NCBI RefSeq assembly: GCF_001278115.1
Contig: NZ_LIYD01000005.1
Location: 3,723,225-3,787,224, forward strand
Direction of reading: 5' to 3'
DNA length: 64,000 nucleotides
Source of the DNA: Flavobacterium akiainvivens
Lineage (GTDB): Bacteria; Bacteroidota; Bacteroidia; Flavobacteriales; Flavobacteriaceae
Positions 1 to 8,697 of the stretch are shown in pieces. Every line of letters begins with the position of its first letter. Within the stretch, counting starts at the first letter, position 1. A program made the position numbers and the translations under genes. The notes under the pieces were generated by a model. That model saw only the letters and a program-made list of their open reading frames with translations, did not search any database and was not told the origin of the DNA.

Positions 1-1149
1 CGTTCGGGTATGGCGGTGTTGCTGTCGCTTATTATCTCTACGGTGTTTGGCAAGCGCATTATTAACTTTTTGCGCAGGCAGCAAATAGGCGAAACCGTGC
101 GCGAACTGGGACTTGAAGGCCAGAGCCAGAAGGCAGGTACGCCAACCATGGGTGGGCTTATTATTATCTTCAGTACGCTTATACCGGTGCTGTTGTTTGC
201 CAAGCTCGATAACGTATACATCATGCTGCTGCTTATCACTACATTGTGGATGGGCACCATAGGGTTTATTGACGATTACATCAAGATATTCAAAAAAGAT
301 AAAGAAGGCCTTAAGGGCAGGTTTAAAGTAGTAGGCCAGGTAGGGCTTGGGCTTATAGTGGGCTACATACTGTACTTCCACCCGGGTGTTACGGTAAGGA
401 CAGATACCGGTAAGGTAGACATTTTTGCCGAAGGCCGCACAGTAGTTGCCGCCACCCCGGTTGAAGAAAAATCGACTGCCACAACAATTCCGTTCTTTAA
501 AAATAATGAGTTTGACTATGCCGAGATATTGTCTTTTATGGGAGACGATTACAAAGACTATGCATGGCTGATATTTATACCGGTAGTGATTTTTATCATT
601 ACGGCAGTAAGCAACGGTGCTAACCTTACCGATGGTATAGACGGCCTCGCGGCAGGAACATCGGCCATTGCGGTGCTCACCCTGGGCATATTTGCCTTTG
701 TTTCGGGTAACATCATTTTCAGTAATTACCTGAATATAATGTACATCCCCAATTCGGGGGAAATGACGGTGTACATCGCCGCGTTTGTAGGGGCTCTCAT
801 AGGCTTCCTCTGGTACAATACCTATCCGGCTTCGGTCTTCATGGGCGATACGGGCAGCCTTACCATAGGGGGCATAATAGCGGTACTGGCCATAGCGGTG
901 CGCAAAGAGTTGCTTATACCGGTGCTGTGCGGCATCTTCCTGGCAGAAAACCTTTCGGTGGTTATGCAGGTAAGCTTCTTTAAGTACACCAAGAAAAAGT
1001 TTGGCGAAGGCCGCAGGATTTTCCTCATGGCGCCGCTGCACCACCACTACCAGAAAAAGGGCTACCACGAGAGTAAAATCGTTGCCCGCTTCTGGATCAT
1101 AGCCATACTGCTTGCCATATTCAGCCTTGTATCATTAAAACTAAGGTAA
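1..1149 (+). CDS. mraY: Phospho-N-acetylmuramoyl-pentapeptide transferase, 5' end cut by window edge
   Basis: This integral membrane enzyme makes lipid I by moving phospho-MurNAc-pentapeptide from UDP to undecaprenyl phosphate. The frame is open from the first base (Arg-Ser-Gly precedes the first ATG at 10), and the family usually has about 30 more N-terminal residues, so the true start lies outside the window. Visible signatures are the Asp pair in FIDDYIKI, the GANLTDGIDGLAAG loop, FMGDTGSL and the HHHY motif near the C terminus, with about ten hydrophobic segments. An insert of roughly 60 residues with an acidic, polar character (about residues 125-185) sits between membrane segments, as is common in Bacteroidetes MraY. 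The stop is 1 base from murD, so the two are co-transcribed. Confidence 0.98.
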   Translation, partial: RSGMAVLLSLIISTVFGKRIINFLRRQQIGETVRELGLEGQSQKAGTPTMGGLIIIFSTLIPVLLFAKLDNVYIMLLLITTLWMGTIGFIDDYIKIFKKDKEGLKGRFKVVGQVGLGLIVGYILYFHPGVTVRTDTGKVDIFAEGRTVVAATPVEEKSTATTIPFFKNNEFDYAEILSFMGDDYKDYAWLIFIPVVIFIITAVSNGANLTDGIDGLAAGTSAIAVLTLGIFAFVSGNIIFSNYLNIMYIPNSGEMTVYIAAFVGALIGFLWYNTYPASVFMGDTGSLTIGGIIAVLAIAVRKELLIPVLCGIFLAENLSVVMQVSFFKYTKKKFGEGRRIFLMAPLHHHYQKKGYHESKIVARFWIIAILLAIFSLVSLKLR

Positions 1150-1150
1150 T

Positions 1151-2485
1151 ATGAAAAGGTTAGTAGTGTTAGGCGGCGGGGAAAGCGGTGTGGGCACTGC
1201 CATCCTGGGTAAGAAAAAAGGGTATGACGTGTTCCTTTCTGATTTCGGGAAGATAAAAAATAATTATAAAGAAGTTCTTGTACTTAATAAACTGGCCTGG
1301 GAAGAAGAAAAGCATACAGAGGAGTTAATCCTTAATGCCGATGTGGTAATGAAAAGCCCGGGCATACCCGATAAAAGCCCGATAGTAAAAAAGCTGAAGG
1401 AAAAGGGTGTACCGGTAATATCTGAAATTGAGTTTGCCAGAAAGTTTAGCGATGTAGAAACCATAGGCATAACGGGCAGCAACGGCAAAACCACCACCAC
1501 CATGCTAACGCACCATGTGCTTAAACAGGGCGGGCTTAATATGGGGCTGGCAGGCAACATTGGCAAAAGCTATGCCTGGCAGGTGGCCGAAAACAAGGTT
1601 GAGGGGTTTGTGCTTGAGCTGAGCAGCTTTCAGCTTGACGGTATTGTGGCCTATGCACCGCATATTGCCGTAATAACAAACATTAGCCCGGACCACCTTG
1701 ACAGGTATGAGTACAACTACCAGCTGTATATAGCCGCCAAGTTCAGGATAACCATGAACCAGGGCAAAAAAGATTACCTGGTGTATGATGCCGATGACGA
1801 GGCCATAGCCAACTGGATGAAAGAACACAAAACCAAGGCGCAGTTAGTTCCCTTCTCGCTTTCGGGTAAAAATAAAAAAGGGCTGTATGTAGAAAACAAC
1901 ACAATAGTAAGCACACTTAATAAAGGAGACTTTACCATGCCAATAAACGAATTATCTCTTGAAGGGAAACACAATGTAAAGAATGCAATGGCAGCAATAG
2001 CGGTAGCACAGCTAAAAAATATAAGGAAAAAAACCATAAGGGAGAGTATGTCTAACTTCTCTGGTGTAGAACACAGGCTTGAAAAAGTGCTTACCATACA
2101 AAATGTAGAGTATATAAACGACAGTAAGGCTACCAATACAAACAGTACCTACTATGCGCTGGAAAGCATGACAAGGCCTACCGTGTGGATTGTGGGAGGT
2201 GTAGACAAGGGTAACGACTATAACGAGCTTATGCCGCTGGTGCGCGAAAAGGTAAAGGCCATTGTGTGCCTGGGTGTAGACAACAAGAAGATAGTAGATG
2301 CTTTTGGCAGCGTAACCGATGTTATGGTGGAAACCACAAGCATGACCGAAGCAGTTAAAATAGCCCAGAAGCTTGCCGAAAAGGGCGATACCGTACTACT
2401 AAGCCCTGCCTGTGCCAGCTTTGACCTGTTTGAAAACTATGAAGAGCGTGGCAAGCAGTTTAAAGCCGCGGTTCAGAATCTCTAA
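1151..2485 (+). CDS. murD: UDP-N-acetylmuramoyl-L-alanine--D-glutamate ligase
   Basis: This cytoplasmic Mur ligase adds D-Glu to UDP-MurNAc-L-Ala using ATP. The 444-residue protein opens with a Rossmann-like VVLGGGESG motif, has the ATP-binding P-loop GITGSNGKTTTT near residue 107, the central-domain ELSSFQLD and ISPDHLDRY motifs, and the C-terminal NDSKATN and SPACASFD motifs of MurD. Length and motif order are normal. It begins 1 base after the mraY stop. The 107-bp gap to ftsW holds two repeat elements, so transcription probably reads through them. Confidence 0.98.
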   Translation: MKRLVVLGGGESGVGTAILGKKKGYDVFLSDFGKIKNNYKEVLVLNKLAWEEEKHTEELILNADVVMKSPGIPDKSPIVKKLKEKGVPVISEIEFARKFSDVETIGITGSNGKTTTTMLTHHVLKQGGLNMGLAGNIGKSYAWQVAENKVEGFVLELSSFQLDGIVAYAPHIAVITNISPDHLDRYEYNYQLYIAAKFRITMNQGKKDYLVYDADDEAIANWMKEHKTKAQLVPFSLSGKNKKGLYVENNTIVSTLNKGDFTMPINELSLEGKHNVKNAMAAIAVAQLKNIRKKTIRESMSNFSGVEHRLEKVLTIQNVEYINDSKATNTNSTYYALESMTRPTVWIVGGVDKGNDYNELMPLVREKVKAIVCLGVDNKKIVDAFGSVTDVMVETTSMTEAVKIAQKLAEKGDTVLLSPACASFDLFENYEERGKQFKAAVQNL

Positions 2486-2487
2486 GG

Positions 2488-2517
2488 AGTCAAAAGTCGA
2501 AAGACAAAAGTCATAAA
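2488..2517. repeat. Intergenic word repeat (AAAGTC family)
   Basis: Between murD and ftsW the word AAAGTC or its near variants recurs (caaaagtcgaaag, acaaaagtc). The same word family, in inverse orientation, appears inside the namZ coding sequence near 62120-62157. No coding role is seen. Confidence 0.5.
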
Positions 2518-2528
2518 GAGTGCGCTGT

Positions 2529-2566
2529 GTCATTCCGAACGAAGCGCAGCGGAGTTGAGGAATCTT
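2529..2566. repeat. Palindromic intergenic repeat (CATTCCGAACG...GGAATCTT type)
   Basis: The stretch starts with cattccgaacgaag and ends with tgaggaatctt, so the outer ends (ATTCC / GGAAT) can pair. Elements of this kind recur in flavobacterial intergenic regions; that statement is from general knowledge, not a search. It sits in frame upstream of ftsW and would be read as protein if the upstream TTG at 2527 were used as start. Confidence 0.55.
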
Positions 2567-2592
2567 ATTTTCTCACAAAAAGAATAAAAGTA

Positions 2593-3903
2593 ATGAAAGA
2601 ATTAATCAATAACCTAAAGGGAGACAAAGGAATCTGGTCGTTTGTAATGCTACTGGCCCTTATCTCGTTCATGCCTGTTTTCAGTGCCAGCGCAAACCTG
2701 GTGTATGTAATAGGCAAGGGCTCTACCGTGGGTTATCTGGTTAAGCACCTGGTTCATATATTTATTGGTTTCGGGTTAATATACCTGGTGCACAAAATAC
2801 CCTACCACTACTACCGCGGCCTGTCTAAGCTGCTGTTACCGGTGGTGGCGCTGCTGCTGGTGTATACCTTTATGCAGGGCACGGTTATAGATGGTGCTAA
2901 CGCCAGCCGCTGGATCAAGGTGCCGTTTATAGGCGTTACGTTCCAGACTTCGTCATTGGCAAACATAGTGCTTATGATATATGTGGCGCGCTACCTGGCC
3001 AAAATGCAGGACAAGCCCATAACATTCAAATCGTCTGTAATAGAGCTGTGGGGGCCGGTGTTTATTATACTGGCGCTTATACTCCCGGCTAACTTTAGTA
3101 CGGCAGCGCTTATGTTCAGTATGGTGAGCATGCTGGTGTTTGTAGGCGGCTATCCGCTAAGGTACCTGGGTGGTGTAATAGGTATAGGTGCGGCAATGCT
3201 TGCCATATTTATACTGTTTGCACTGGCATTCCCTAAAGCAATGCCTAACAGGGTACACACCTGGATGAGCCGTATAGAAAACTTTACCAATACCGAAGAA
3301 GGCGAAGACCAGTACCAGGTAGAAAAGGCTAAGATTGCCATAGCTACCGGCGGTGTGTATGGTGTGGGCCCGGGCAAGAGCGAGCAAAAGAACTTCCTGC
3401 CACAGTCGTCTTCCGATTTTATCTTCGCTATTATAGTAGAAGAATACGGGCTGCTGGGCGGGCTAACGGTAATGTTTTTGTACCTCATGCTGTTCTTTAG
3501 GTTTTTGGTATCGGCACACAAGGCAAAATCGCTGTTTGGAAAACTATTAATTGTGGGGCTTGGTTTCCCTATCATATTCCAGGCACTTATAAACATGGGT
3601 GTAGCTACTGAGCTGCTGCCCACCACGGGGCAAACCCTGCCGCTTATCAGTAGCGGTGGTAGCTCAATATGGATGACGTGTATCTCTATAGGCATCATCA
3701 TCAGCGTGACCAAGAAAGAAGAAGAGATAGCCGCCGAGATAAAAGAAAAAGAAGACCGCGAGGCCGTGCTGAACCAGTTGATTGAAGAGCACATCCTTCG
3801 CGAAAAGCAAAAGGAAGAAGCCGAAGCAGCAGGCATAGCCGAACCGGCAGCCTATTCGGTGGAAGATGCCGCAAACCCCATGCGGGCGGTAATGGGGAAA
3901 TAA
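2593..3903 (+). CDS. ftsW: Septal SEDS glycosyltransferase FtsW
   Basis: FtsW polymerises lipid II glycan at the division septum as partner of a class B PBP. The ATG at 2593 gives the family-typical start MKELINNLKGDKG followed by the first membrane helix; the frame extends up to 2527 but only through a repeat. About ten hydrophobic segments are present, and the conserved SEDS loop TTGQTLPLISSGGSS lies near residue 345. The last roughly 60 residues are a Glu/Lys-rich cytoplasmic tail. The gene lies between murD and murG as in other Bacteroidetes dcw clusters. Confidence 0.96.
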   Translation: MKELINNLKGDKGIWSFVMLLALISFMPVFSASANLVYVIGKGSTVGYLVKHLVHIFIGFGLIYLVHKIPYHYYRGLSKLLLPVVALLLVYTFMQGTVIDGANASRWIKVPFIGVTFQTSSLANIVLMIYVARYLAKMQDKPITFKSSVIELWGPVFIILALILPANFSTAALMFSMVSMLVFVGGYPLRYLGGVIGIGAAMLAIFILFALAFPKAMPNRVHTWMSRIENFTNTEEGEDQYQVEKAKIAIATGGVYGVGPGKSEQKNFLPQSSSDFIFAIIVEEYGLLGGLTVMFLYLMLFFRFLVSAHKAKSLFGKLLIVGLGFPIIFQALINMGVATELLPTTGQTLPLISSGGSSIWMTCISIGIIISVTKKEEEIAAEIKEKEDREAVLNQLIEEHILREKQKEEAEAAGIAEPAAYSVEDAANPMRAVMGK

Positions 3904-4026
3904 GGTGCTGAGTTTCTGAGGTACTTAGGTACTGAGGGAAAAGCGCAAAAATGAAATTTGATAATTAAAATATACGGTACTGAAAGGCTAAGAACCTTAG
4001 CGCCTCAGTACCTCAGAACCTTTAAG
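3904..4026. repeat. Inverted word repeat (CTGAGGTACT family) upstream of murG
   Basis: Left arm about 3904-3938 reiterates ctgag and ggtact; right arm about 3985-4022 carries the complementary words (cttagcgcctcagtacct). The arms can fold onto each other around an AT-rich centre with the 3940-3975 region in the loop. An upstream in-frame start at 3958 would translate the right arm, which is why the ATG at 4027 is preferred for murG. Confidence 0.6.
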
Positions 4027-5118
4027 ATGGGAAACAAGCGTTTTATTTTGAGCGGCGGCGGCACAGGCGGGCATATTTACCCGGCGGTGGCTATTGCCAA
4101 TGGGCTTAAAGAGCGTTTCCCGGATTGCGAAATATTGTTTGTGGGCGCCAGCGACAAGATGGAGATGCAAAAGGTGCCGCAGGCGGGCTACAAAATAGAA
4201 GGCCTGTGGATTGCAGGCATACAGCGCAGGCTAACGCTTGATAACGCCATGTTTCCGCTAAAGCTGATGAGCAGTCTTATAAAGAGCCGCAAGATTGTAA
4301 AGAAGTTTAAGCCCGATGTGGTTATAGGTACCGGTGGTTTTGCCAGCGGGCCATTGCTTAGGGCCGCAGCCGGAATGGGCGTGCCAACGGTTATACAGGA
4401 GCAAAACTCCTACCCCGGCATTACCAACAAATGGCTGTCTAAGTTTGCGAAGAAAATATGTGTGGCCTACGATAACCTTGAGCGGTTTTTCCCGGCGCAA
4501 AAAATAGTACACACCGGTAACCCGGTGCGCAGCGACCTGATAGGGGTAGAACAAAAAAGGGCAGAGGCCATTACAAAATTTAACCTCGACCCGAATAAAA
4601 AGACCCTCTTGGTATTGGGCGGAAGCCTTGGTTCACGCCGCATCAACCAGCTTATTGCAAAAGAGCTGGTATGGCTACAGGCGCAAAACGTGCAGGTAAT
4701 ATGGCAGTGCGGCAAGTTTTATTTTGAAGAATACAGGCACTATGGCGATAAAGACGATGTTCAGGTGCTGAGTTTTATTGACAGGATGGATTTGGTGTAT
4801 GCCGCGGCAGATGTGGTTATATCACGCAGCGGGGCATCATCGGTATCAGAGCTTTGCATAGTGGGCAAGCCGGTGCTGTTTATTCCCTCGCCTAACGTGG
4901 CGGAGGACCACCAGACCAAAAACGCCCAGGCCATTGTAGATAAAGAGGGTGCGTTATTGCTAAAAGAAGCTCAGCTCGACACGCAGTTTCAGCCGTTGTT
5001 TGAAGATTTGCTTTCAAACGACGATAAACGCCAAAAGCTGGGAGAAAATATTAAAAAGCTGGCAAAAATAAATGCCACACAAGATATAGTTGAAGAGATT
5101 GTAAAGCTATTAAAGTAA
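4027..5118 (+). CDS. murG: UDP-GlcNAc:lipid I N-acetylglucosaminyltransferase
   Basis: This peripheral inner-membrane GT28 enzyme converts lipid I to lipid II. The ATG at 4027 places the glycine-rich GGGTGGHIYPA motif at residues 11-21, as in the family. The donor-binding half shows GGSLGSRRIN, the QCGK motif and SRSGASSVSEL with PSPNVAEDHQTKNA. It is 363 residues long, a normal size. It stands between two word-repeat regions and belongs to the same transcription direction as its dcw neighbours. Confidence 0.98.
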   Translation: MGNKRFILSGGGTGGHIYPAVAIANGLKERFPDCEILFVGASDKMEMQKVPQAGYKIEGLWIAGIQRRLTLDNAMFPLKLMSSLIKSRKIVKKFKPDVVIGTGGFASGPLLRAAAGMGVPTVIQEQNSYPGITNKWLSKFAKKICVAYDNLERFFPAQKIVHTGNPVRSDLIGVEQKRAEAITKFNLDPNKKTLLVLGGSLGSRRINQLIAKELVWLQAQNVQVIWQCGKFYFEEYRHYGDKDDVQVLSFIDRMDLVYAAADVVISRSGASSVSELCIVGKPVLFIPSPNVAEDHQTKNAQAIVDKEGALLLKEAQLDTQFQPLFEDLLSNDDKRQKLGENIKKLAKINATQDIVEEIVKLLK

Positions 5119-5188
5119 GCTTCTTAGCTACTTAGCCTCTTAGCGCCTAAGCTAAGAAGCTCAGCGGCTCTGCGGCTTAGCAGCTCAG
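5119..5188. repeat. Hairpin-forming word repeat between murG and murC
   Basis: GCTTCTTAGC at 5119-5128 is perfectly complementary to GCTAAGAAGC at 5151-5160, with reiterated cttagc / cctctt words in the loop and a second run of ctcagcggct words after it. It belongs to the same CTTAG/CTCAG word family as 3904-4026. There is no T-run after the stem, so it is probably not an intrinsic terminator. Confidence 0.65.
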
Positions 5189-5190
5189 AA

Positions 5191-6540
5191 ATGGAATTAA
5201 AAAACATACATAACGTCTATTTTATAGGTATTGGCGGCATAGGCATGAGTGCCCTGGCGCGCTACTTTAAGTTTATAGGCAAAAATGTAGCCGGTTATGA
5301 TAAAACGCCCACACACCTTACCGATGAGCTTAAGGCAGAGGGCATAAACATACATTTTGAGGATAACGTGGCGCTTATAGCCCTGCCGTACCTCAATAAA
5401 GAAAATACGCTTGTGGTGGTAACACCCGCGGTACCAAAGGATCACCTGGAGTGGAACTACTTTTTGCAGAATGAATTTGTGGTTAAAAAGCGTGCAGAAG
5501 TACTGGGCATTATAACCAAAGGCACGTTTTGCTTTGCAGTGGCCGGTACACACGGCAAAACCACAACCAGCAGCATACTGGGCCACATACTGTATGAAAG
5601 CGGCGTAGATGTAACAGCGTTCCTTGGGGGTATTGTAGAAAATTACGACAGCAACCTGATAGGCAGCGGCAAAACCGTTACCGTGGCTGAAGCCGATGAG
5701 TTTGACCGCTCATTCCTTCACCTGCACCCGGATATTGCCTGCGTAACAAGTATGGATGCCGACCACCTGGATATTTACGGTGATACGGCTTCTATCGAGG
5801 CATCGTTCCGTGAGTTTGCCGATAAGGTAGAAGACAAAAACCACCTGTTTAAAACCAACGGGCTGCCTATTGAAGGGGTAACGGTTGGGGTTGGCACAGG
5901 GGCGTTCTCGGCCGTGAATGTAAGGATAGAAAACGGCTGGTATGTGTTTGATGCACAAACGCCGTCGGAAGTTATAAAAGATATTCGCTTCGGGCTGCCG
6001 GGCAGGCACAACCTTACTAACGCCATGCTGGCATTGGCCATGGCCAAAACATACGGCGTTGCAGGTGGTGATATTGCCAAAGCGCTTGAAAGCTTTAAGG
6101 GTGTCAGGAGGCGTTTCTCCTACCAGATAAAAAAACCGGGGCTGGTGTATATAGATGATTATGCGCACCACCCTACAGAAATTGATGCAGTATACCAGGC
6201 GGTAACAGAACTGTACCCAAATGAAAAGGTACTCGCTATATTCCAGCCGCATTTGTTTAGCCGCACACGCGATTTTGCCGATGGTTTTGCCAAAAGCCTT
6301 TCGCAGTTTGAAAACATAGTGCTGTTAGATATTTACCCGGCCCGCGAGCTGCCCATTGAGGGCGTTACAAGCCAGTGGCTGCTGGATAAGATTGAGAATG
6401 ATAATAAGAGGCTTGTCAGTAAGGCAGACCTGCTTCAGGTGGTAAAATTAACCGATGCCACAGTGGTAGTAACCATAGGCGCCGGAGATATAGGCGAGAT
6501 GGTGCCCGATATTAAAAAAGTAGTAGATGAAAAGGTTTAA
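5191..6540 (+). CDS. murC: UDP-N-acetylmuramate--L-alanine ligase
   Basis: MurC attaches the first amino acid, L-Ala, to UDP-MurNAc. The 449-residue protein shows the N-terminal FIGIGGIGMSALA nucleotide-binding loop, the ATP P-loop GTHGKTTTSS near residue 117, EADEFDRSF, DADHLDIYGD and the DDYAHHPTEI motif. It overlaps the following gene by 14 bp, which indicates translational coupling to ftsQ. Confidence 0.98.
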   Translation: MELKNIHNVYFIGIGGIGMSALARYFKFIGKNVAGYDKTPTHLTDELKAEGINIHFEDNVALIALPYLNKENTLVVVTPAVPKDHLEWNYFLQNEFVVKKRAEVLGIITKGTFCFAVAGTHGKTTTSSILGHILYESGVDVTAFLGGIVENYDSNLIGSGKTVTVAEADEFDRSFLHLHPDIACVTSMDADHLDIYGDTASIEASFREFADKVEDKNHLFKTNGLPIEGVTVGVGTGAFSAVNVRIENGWYVFDAQTPSEVIKDIRFGLPGRHNLTNAMLALAMAKTYGVAGGDIAKALESFKGVRRRFSYQIKKPGLVYIDDYAHHPTEIDAVYQAVTELYPNEKVLAIFQPHLFSRTRDFADGFAKSLSQFENIVLLDIYPARELPIEGVTSQWLLDKIENDNKRLVSKADLLQVVKLTDATVVVTIGAGDIGEMVPDIKKVVDEKV

Positions 6541-7249
6541 CTGGAACAACATAAGGCTGGTTTTAATGCTGTGCACACTGGTGTTTCTGTATGCCTTTGC
6601 CACACGTAGAAATGATGCCCGCATGGTAAAAAAACCGGTGGTGGAGTTCATTTCAAAAGACAGTTTTATAACCAAAGAAATGGTTAATAAATTGTTGATA
6701 CAAAATTTTTGGGGTGCCGCAGGTGTTGAAAAAGTTGAGGTAGATTTACATAAGGTGGAGAAAACTATCGCTAAAAACCCTATGGTCGGACAGGCAGAAG
6801 TTTACACCACGGTAGATGGAAAACTCGTTGCTAAGGTTACACAAAAAAAGCCTGTTGCGCGCGTTTTTGAGGGGACGCAATCATACTATCTGGACTATGA
6901 AGGGAACAAAATGCCGCTTAGCGAAAAGCAAACGGCCAGGGTGCCCTTAGTTACCGGCGAAGTGCAAAAGATAGATGGTAAAAGATTGGGCAGGCTACTG
7001 GATTTTATTTACGACGACGATTTTTTAAAAAAGAATATAACGGGTTTATCGATACAGCAAAACGGTTCGGTAATAATGAGCACCAGGGGGTATGATTATG
7101 ATATTTACTTTGGCAGCCCGTATAATGTTGAGGCAAAATTTAAGAATTACAAGGCATTCCTTCAGGATGCGGTAAAAGATACATTGATTAAAAATTACAA
7201 AACGGTAAACCTTGTGTTTTTGCACCAGGTGGTGTGCACTAAAAAGTAG
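6527..7249 (+). CDS. ftsQ: Cell division protein FtsQ
   Basis: This is a bitopic inner-membrane division protein. The 240-residue protein has a short basic N terminus, one membrane helix (about residues 7-24, VLMLCTLVFLYAF), then a periplasmic POTRA-like region (VEFISKDSFITKEMV) and beta domain. Sequence conservation is usually low in this family, so the call relies on position between murC and ftsA, topology and length. The start codon lies inside murC. Confidence 0.9.
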   Translation: MKRFNWNNIRLVLMLCTLVFLYAFATRRNDARMVKKPVVEFISKDSFITKEMVNKLLIQNFWGAAGVEKVEVDLHKVEKTIAKNPMVGQAEVYTTVDGKLVAKVTQKKPVARVFEGTQSYYLDYEGNKMPLSEKQTARVPLVTGEVQKIDGKRLGRLLDFIYDDDFLKKNITGLSIQQNGSVIMSTRGYDYDIYFGSPYNVEAKFKNYKAFLQDAVKDTLIKNYKTVNLVFLHQVVCTKK

Positions 7250-7253
7250 GCTT

Positions 7254-8684
7254 ATGGAAAGAGACAGCATTGCAGTAGGTTTAGACATTGGTACCACAAA
7301 AATTGTGGCAATGATAGGCAGGAAAAATGAGTATGGTAAACTGGAAATTGTTGGCGTTGGCAAATCAAAAAGCCTGGGCGTGGCCCGCGGCGTGGTTAAC
7401 AACATTACCCAAACCATACAGTCTATACAGGAAGCTATAGCCGATGCCGAGCAGGACAGCGGTTATAAAATTAACGATGTGGTGGTGGGCATTGCCGGCC
7501 AGCACATTCGCAGCATACAGCACAGCGATTACATAAGCCGCCCTAATGCCGAAGAGGTAATAGGCGATGCCGATATAGACCTGCTTATAAACCAGGTGCA
7601 CAAACTGGCCATGCTGCCGGGCGAGGAAATTATCCACGTGCTGCCACAGGAGTTTAAAATAGACGGGCAGAGCGAAATTAAAGAGCCTATAGGCATGTAT
7701 GGCGGCAGGCTGGAAAGCAGCTTCCACGTGGTGGTGGGCCAGGCCTCATCTATACGCAATGTGGGCAGGTGCATCAAGAGCTCGGGCTTAGACCTTTCGG
7801 GCCTTACCCTTGAGCCATTGGCCAGTGCCGATGCCGTATTAAGCCAGGAAGAAAAAGAAGCCGGTGTTGCGCTTATAGATATAGGTGGCGGTACTACAGA
7901 CCTTGCCATTTTTAAAGACGGTATCATTCGCCATACGGCTGTAATACCATTTGGTGGCAACGTAATTACCGATGATATAAAAGAAGGCTGCTCGATAATC
8001 GAGAAGCAGGCTGAACTTCTTAAAGTGAAGTTTGGTTCTGCATGGCCTGGCGAAAATAAAGATAACGAGATTGTGTCTATACCGGGCCTTCGCGGCAGGG
8101 AGCCAAAAGAAATATCGCTTAAAAACCTGAGCAAGATTATCCACGCCCGTGTGGTGGAAATCATAGAGCAGGTATTTGCCGAAATTAAAAACTACGGCCA
8201 CGAAGACCCACGCAAAAAACTGATAGCCGGTATAGTGCTTACAGGTGGTGGTTCTGAACTGAAACATATAAAACAGCTGGTAGAGTACATTACCGGTATG
8301 GATACCCGCATAGGCTACCCTAACGAGCACCTTGCAGGCAGCAGCGATGAAAAGCTGAGCAGCCCGCTTTATGCCACGGCAGTGGGCCTTGTTATAAACA
8401 GCCTGCGCAACAACACCCTTAGTGCAACCCCGCTTGTAGAAATACAAAAACCGGAACCGGTGCGCAGGGTAATACCACAGCCACAACCTGTAGTTAATAC
8501 TGTGGTAGCTGAGCCGGTAGCTGTAGCAGCGCCGCAGCCTGTTGCCGCACAGCCGGAGCCGGTGGCAGTACACCAGCCGGTGGCACACCATGTGGCCGAA
8601 GAAACGACCGAAAAGAAAATGAAGAAGTCGTTTTTTGACAAGTATATAGATAAGATTAAAGATTTTTTAGATAACGCAGAATAA
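7254..8684 (+). CDS. ftsA: Cell division actin-like protein FtsA with extended tail
   Basis: FtsA anchors FtsZ filaments to the membrane and recruits the divisome. The start at 7254 gives MERDSIAVGLDIGTTKI, with the actin-fold phosphate-1 loop at once; a TTG further upstream lies inside ftsQ. Phosphate-2 (LIDIGGGTTDLAIF) and the GGGSELKHI adenosine motif are present. After about residue 395 comes a Pro/Val/Gln/Ala-rich linker of about 55 residues, then a basic amphipathic helix (KKSFFDKYIDKIKDFLD) that fits the membrane-targeting sequence. It ends 13 bp before ftsZ. Confidence 0.97.
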   Translation: MERDSIAVGLDIGTTKIVAMIGRKNEYGKLEIVGVGKSKSLGVARGVVNNITQTIQSIQEAIADAEQDSGYKINDVVVGIAGQHIRSIQHSDYISRPNAEEVIGDADIDLLINQVHKLAMLPGEEIIHVLPQEFKIDGQSEIKEPIGMYGGRLESSFHVVVGQASSIRNVGRCIKSSGLDLSGLTLEPLASADAVLSQEEKEAGVALIDIGGGTTDLAIFKDGIIRHTAVIPFGGNVITDDIKEGCSIIEKQAELLKVKFGSAWPGENKDNEIVSIPGLRGREPKEISLKNLSKIIHARVVEIIEQVFAEIKNYGHEDPRKKLIAGIVLTGGGSELKHIKQLVEYITGMDTRIGYPNEHLAGSSDEKLSSPLYATAVGLVINSLRNNTLSATPLVEIQKPEPVRRVIPQPQPVVNTVVAEPVAVAAPQPVAAQPEPVAVHQPVAHHVAEETTEKKMKKSFFDKYIDKIKDFLDNAE

Positions 8685-8697
8685 AAACCCGTTGATT

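Noticed and set aside
2527..2592. N-terminal extension of ftsW from an upstream TTG
   Set aside because: It would translate a palindromic intergenic repeat; the family's own start is at 2593.
3150..3836. Long minus-strand frame opposite ftsW
   Set aside because: Ser/Ile/Pro-rich translation with no family features; it mirrors the codon pattern of ftsW on the other strand.
3958..4026. N-terminal extension of murG
   Set aside because: It translates a word repeat; the GGGTGG motif position supports the ATG at 4027.
7839..8591. 250-residue minus-strand frame opposite ftsA
   Set aside because: Tyr/Arg/His-rich, no motif; an antisense shadow of a strongly coding region.
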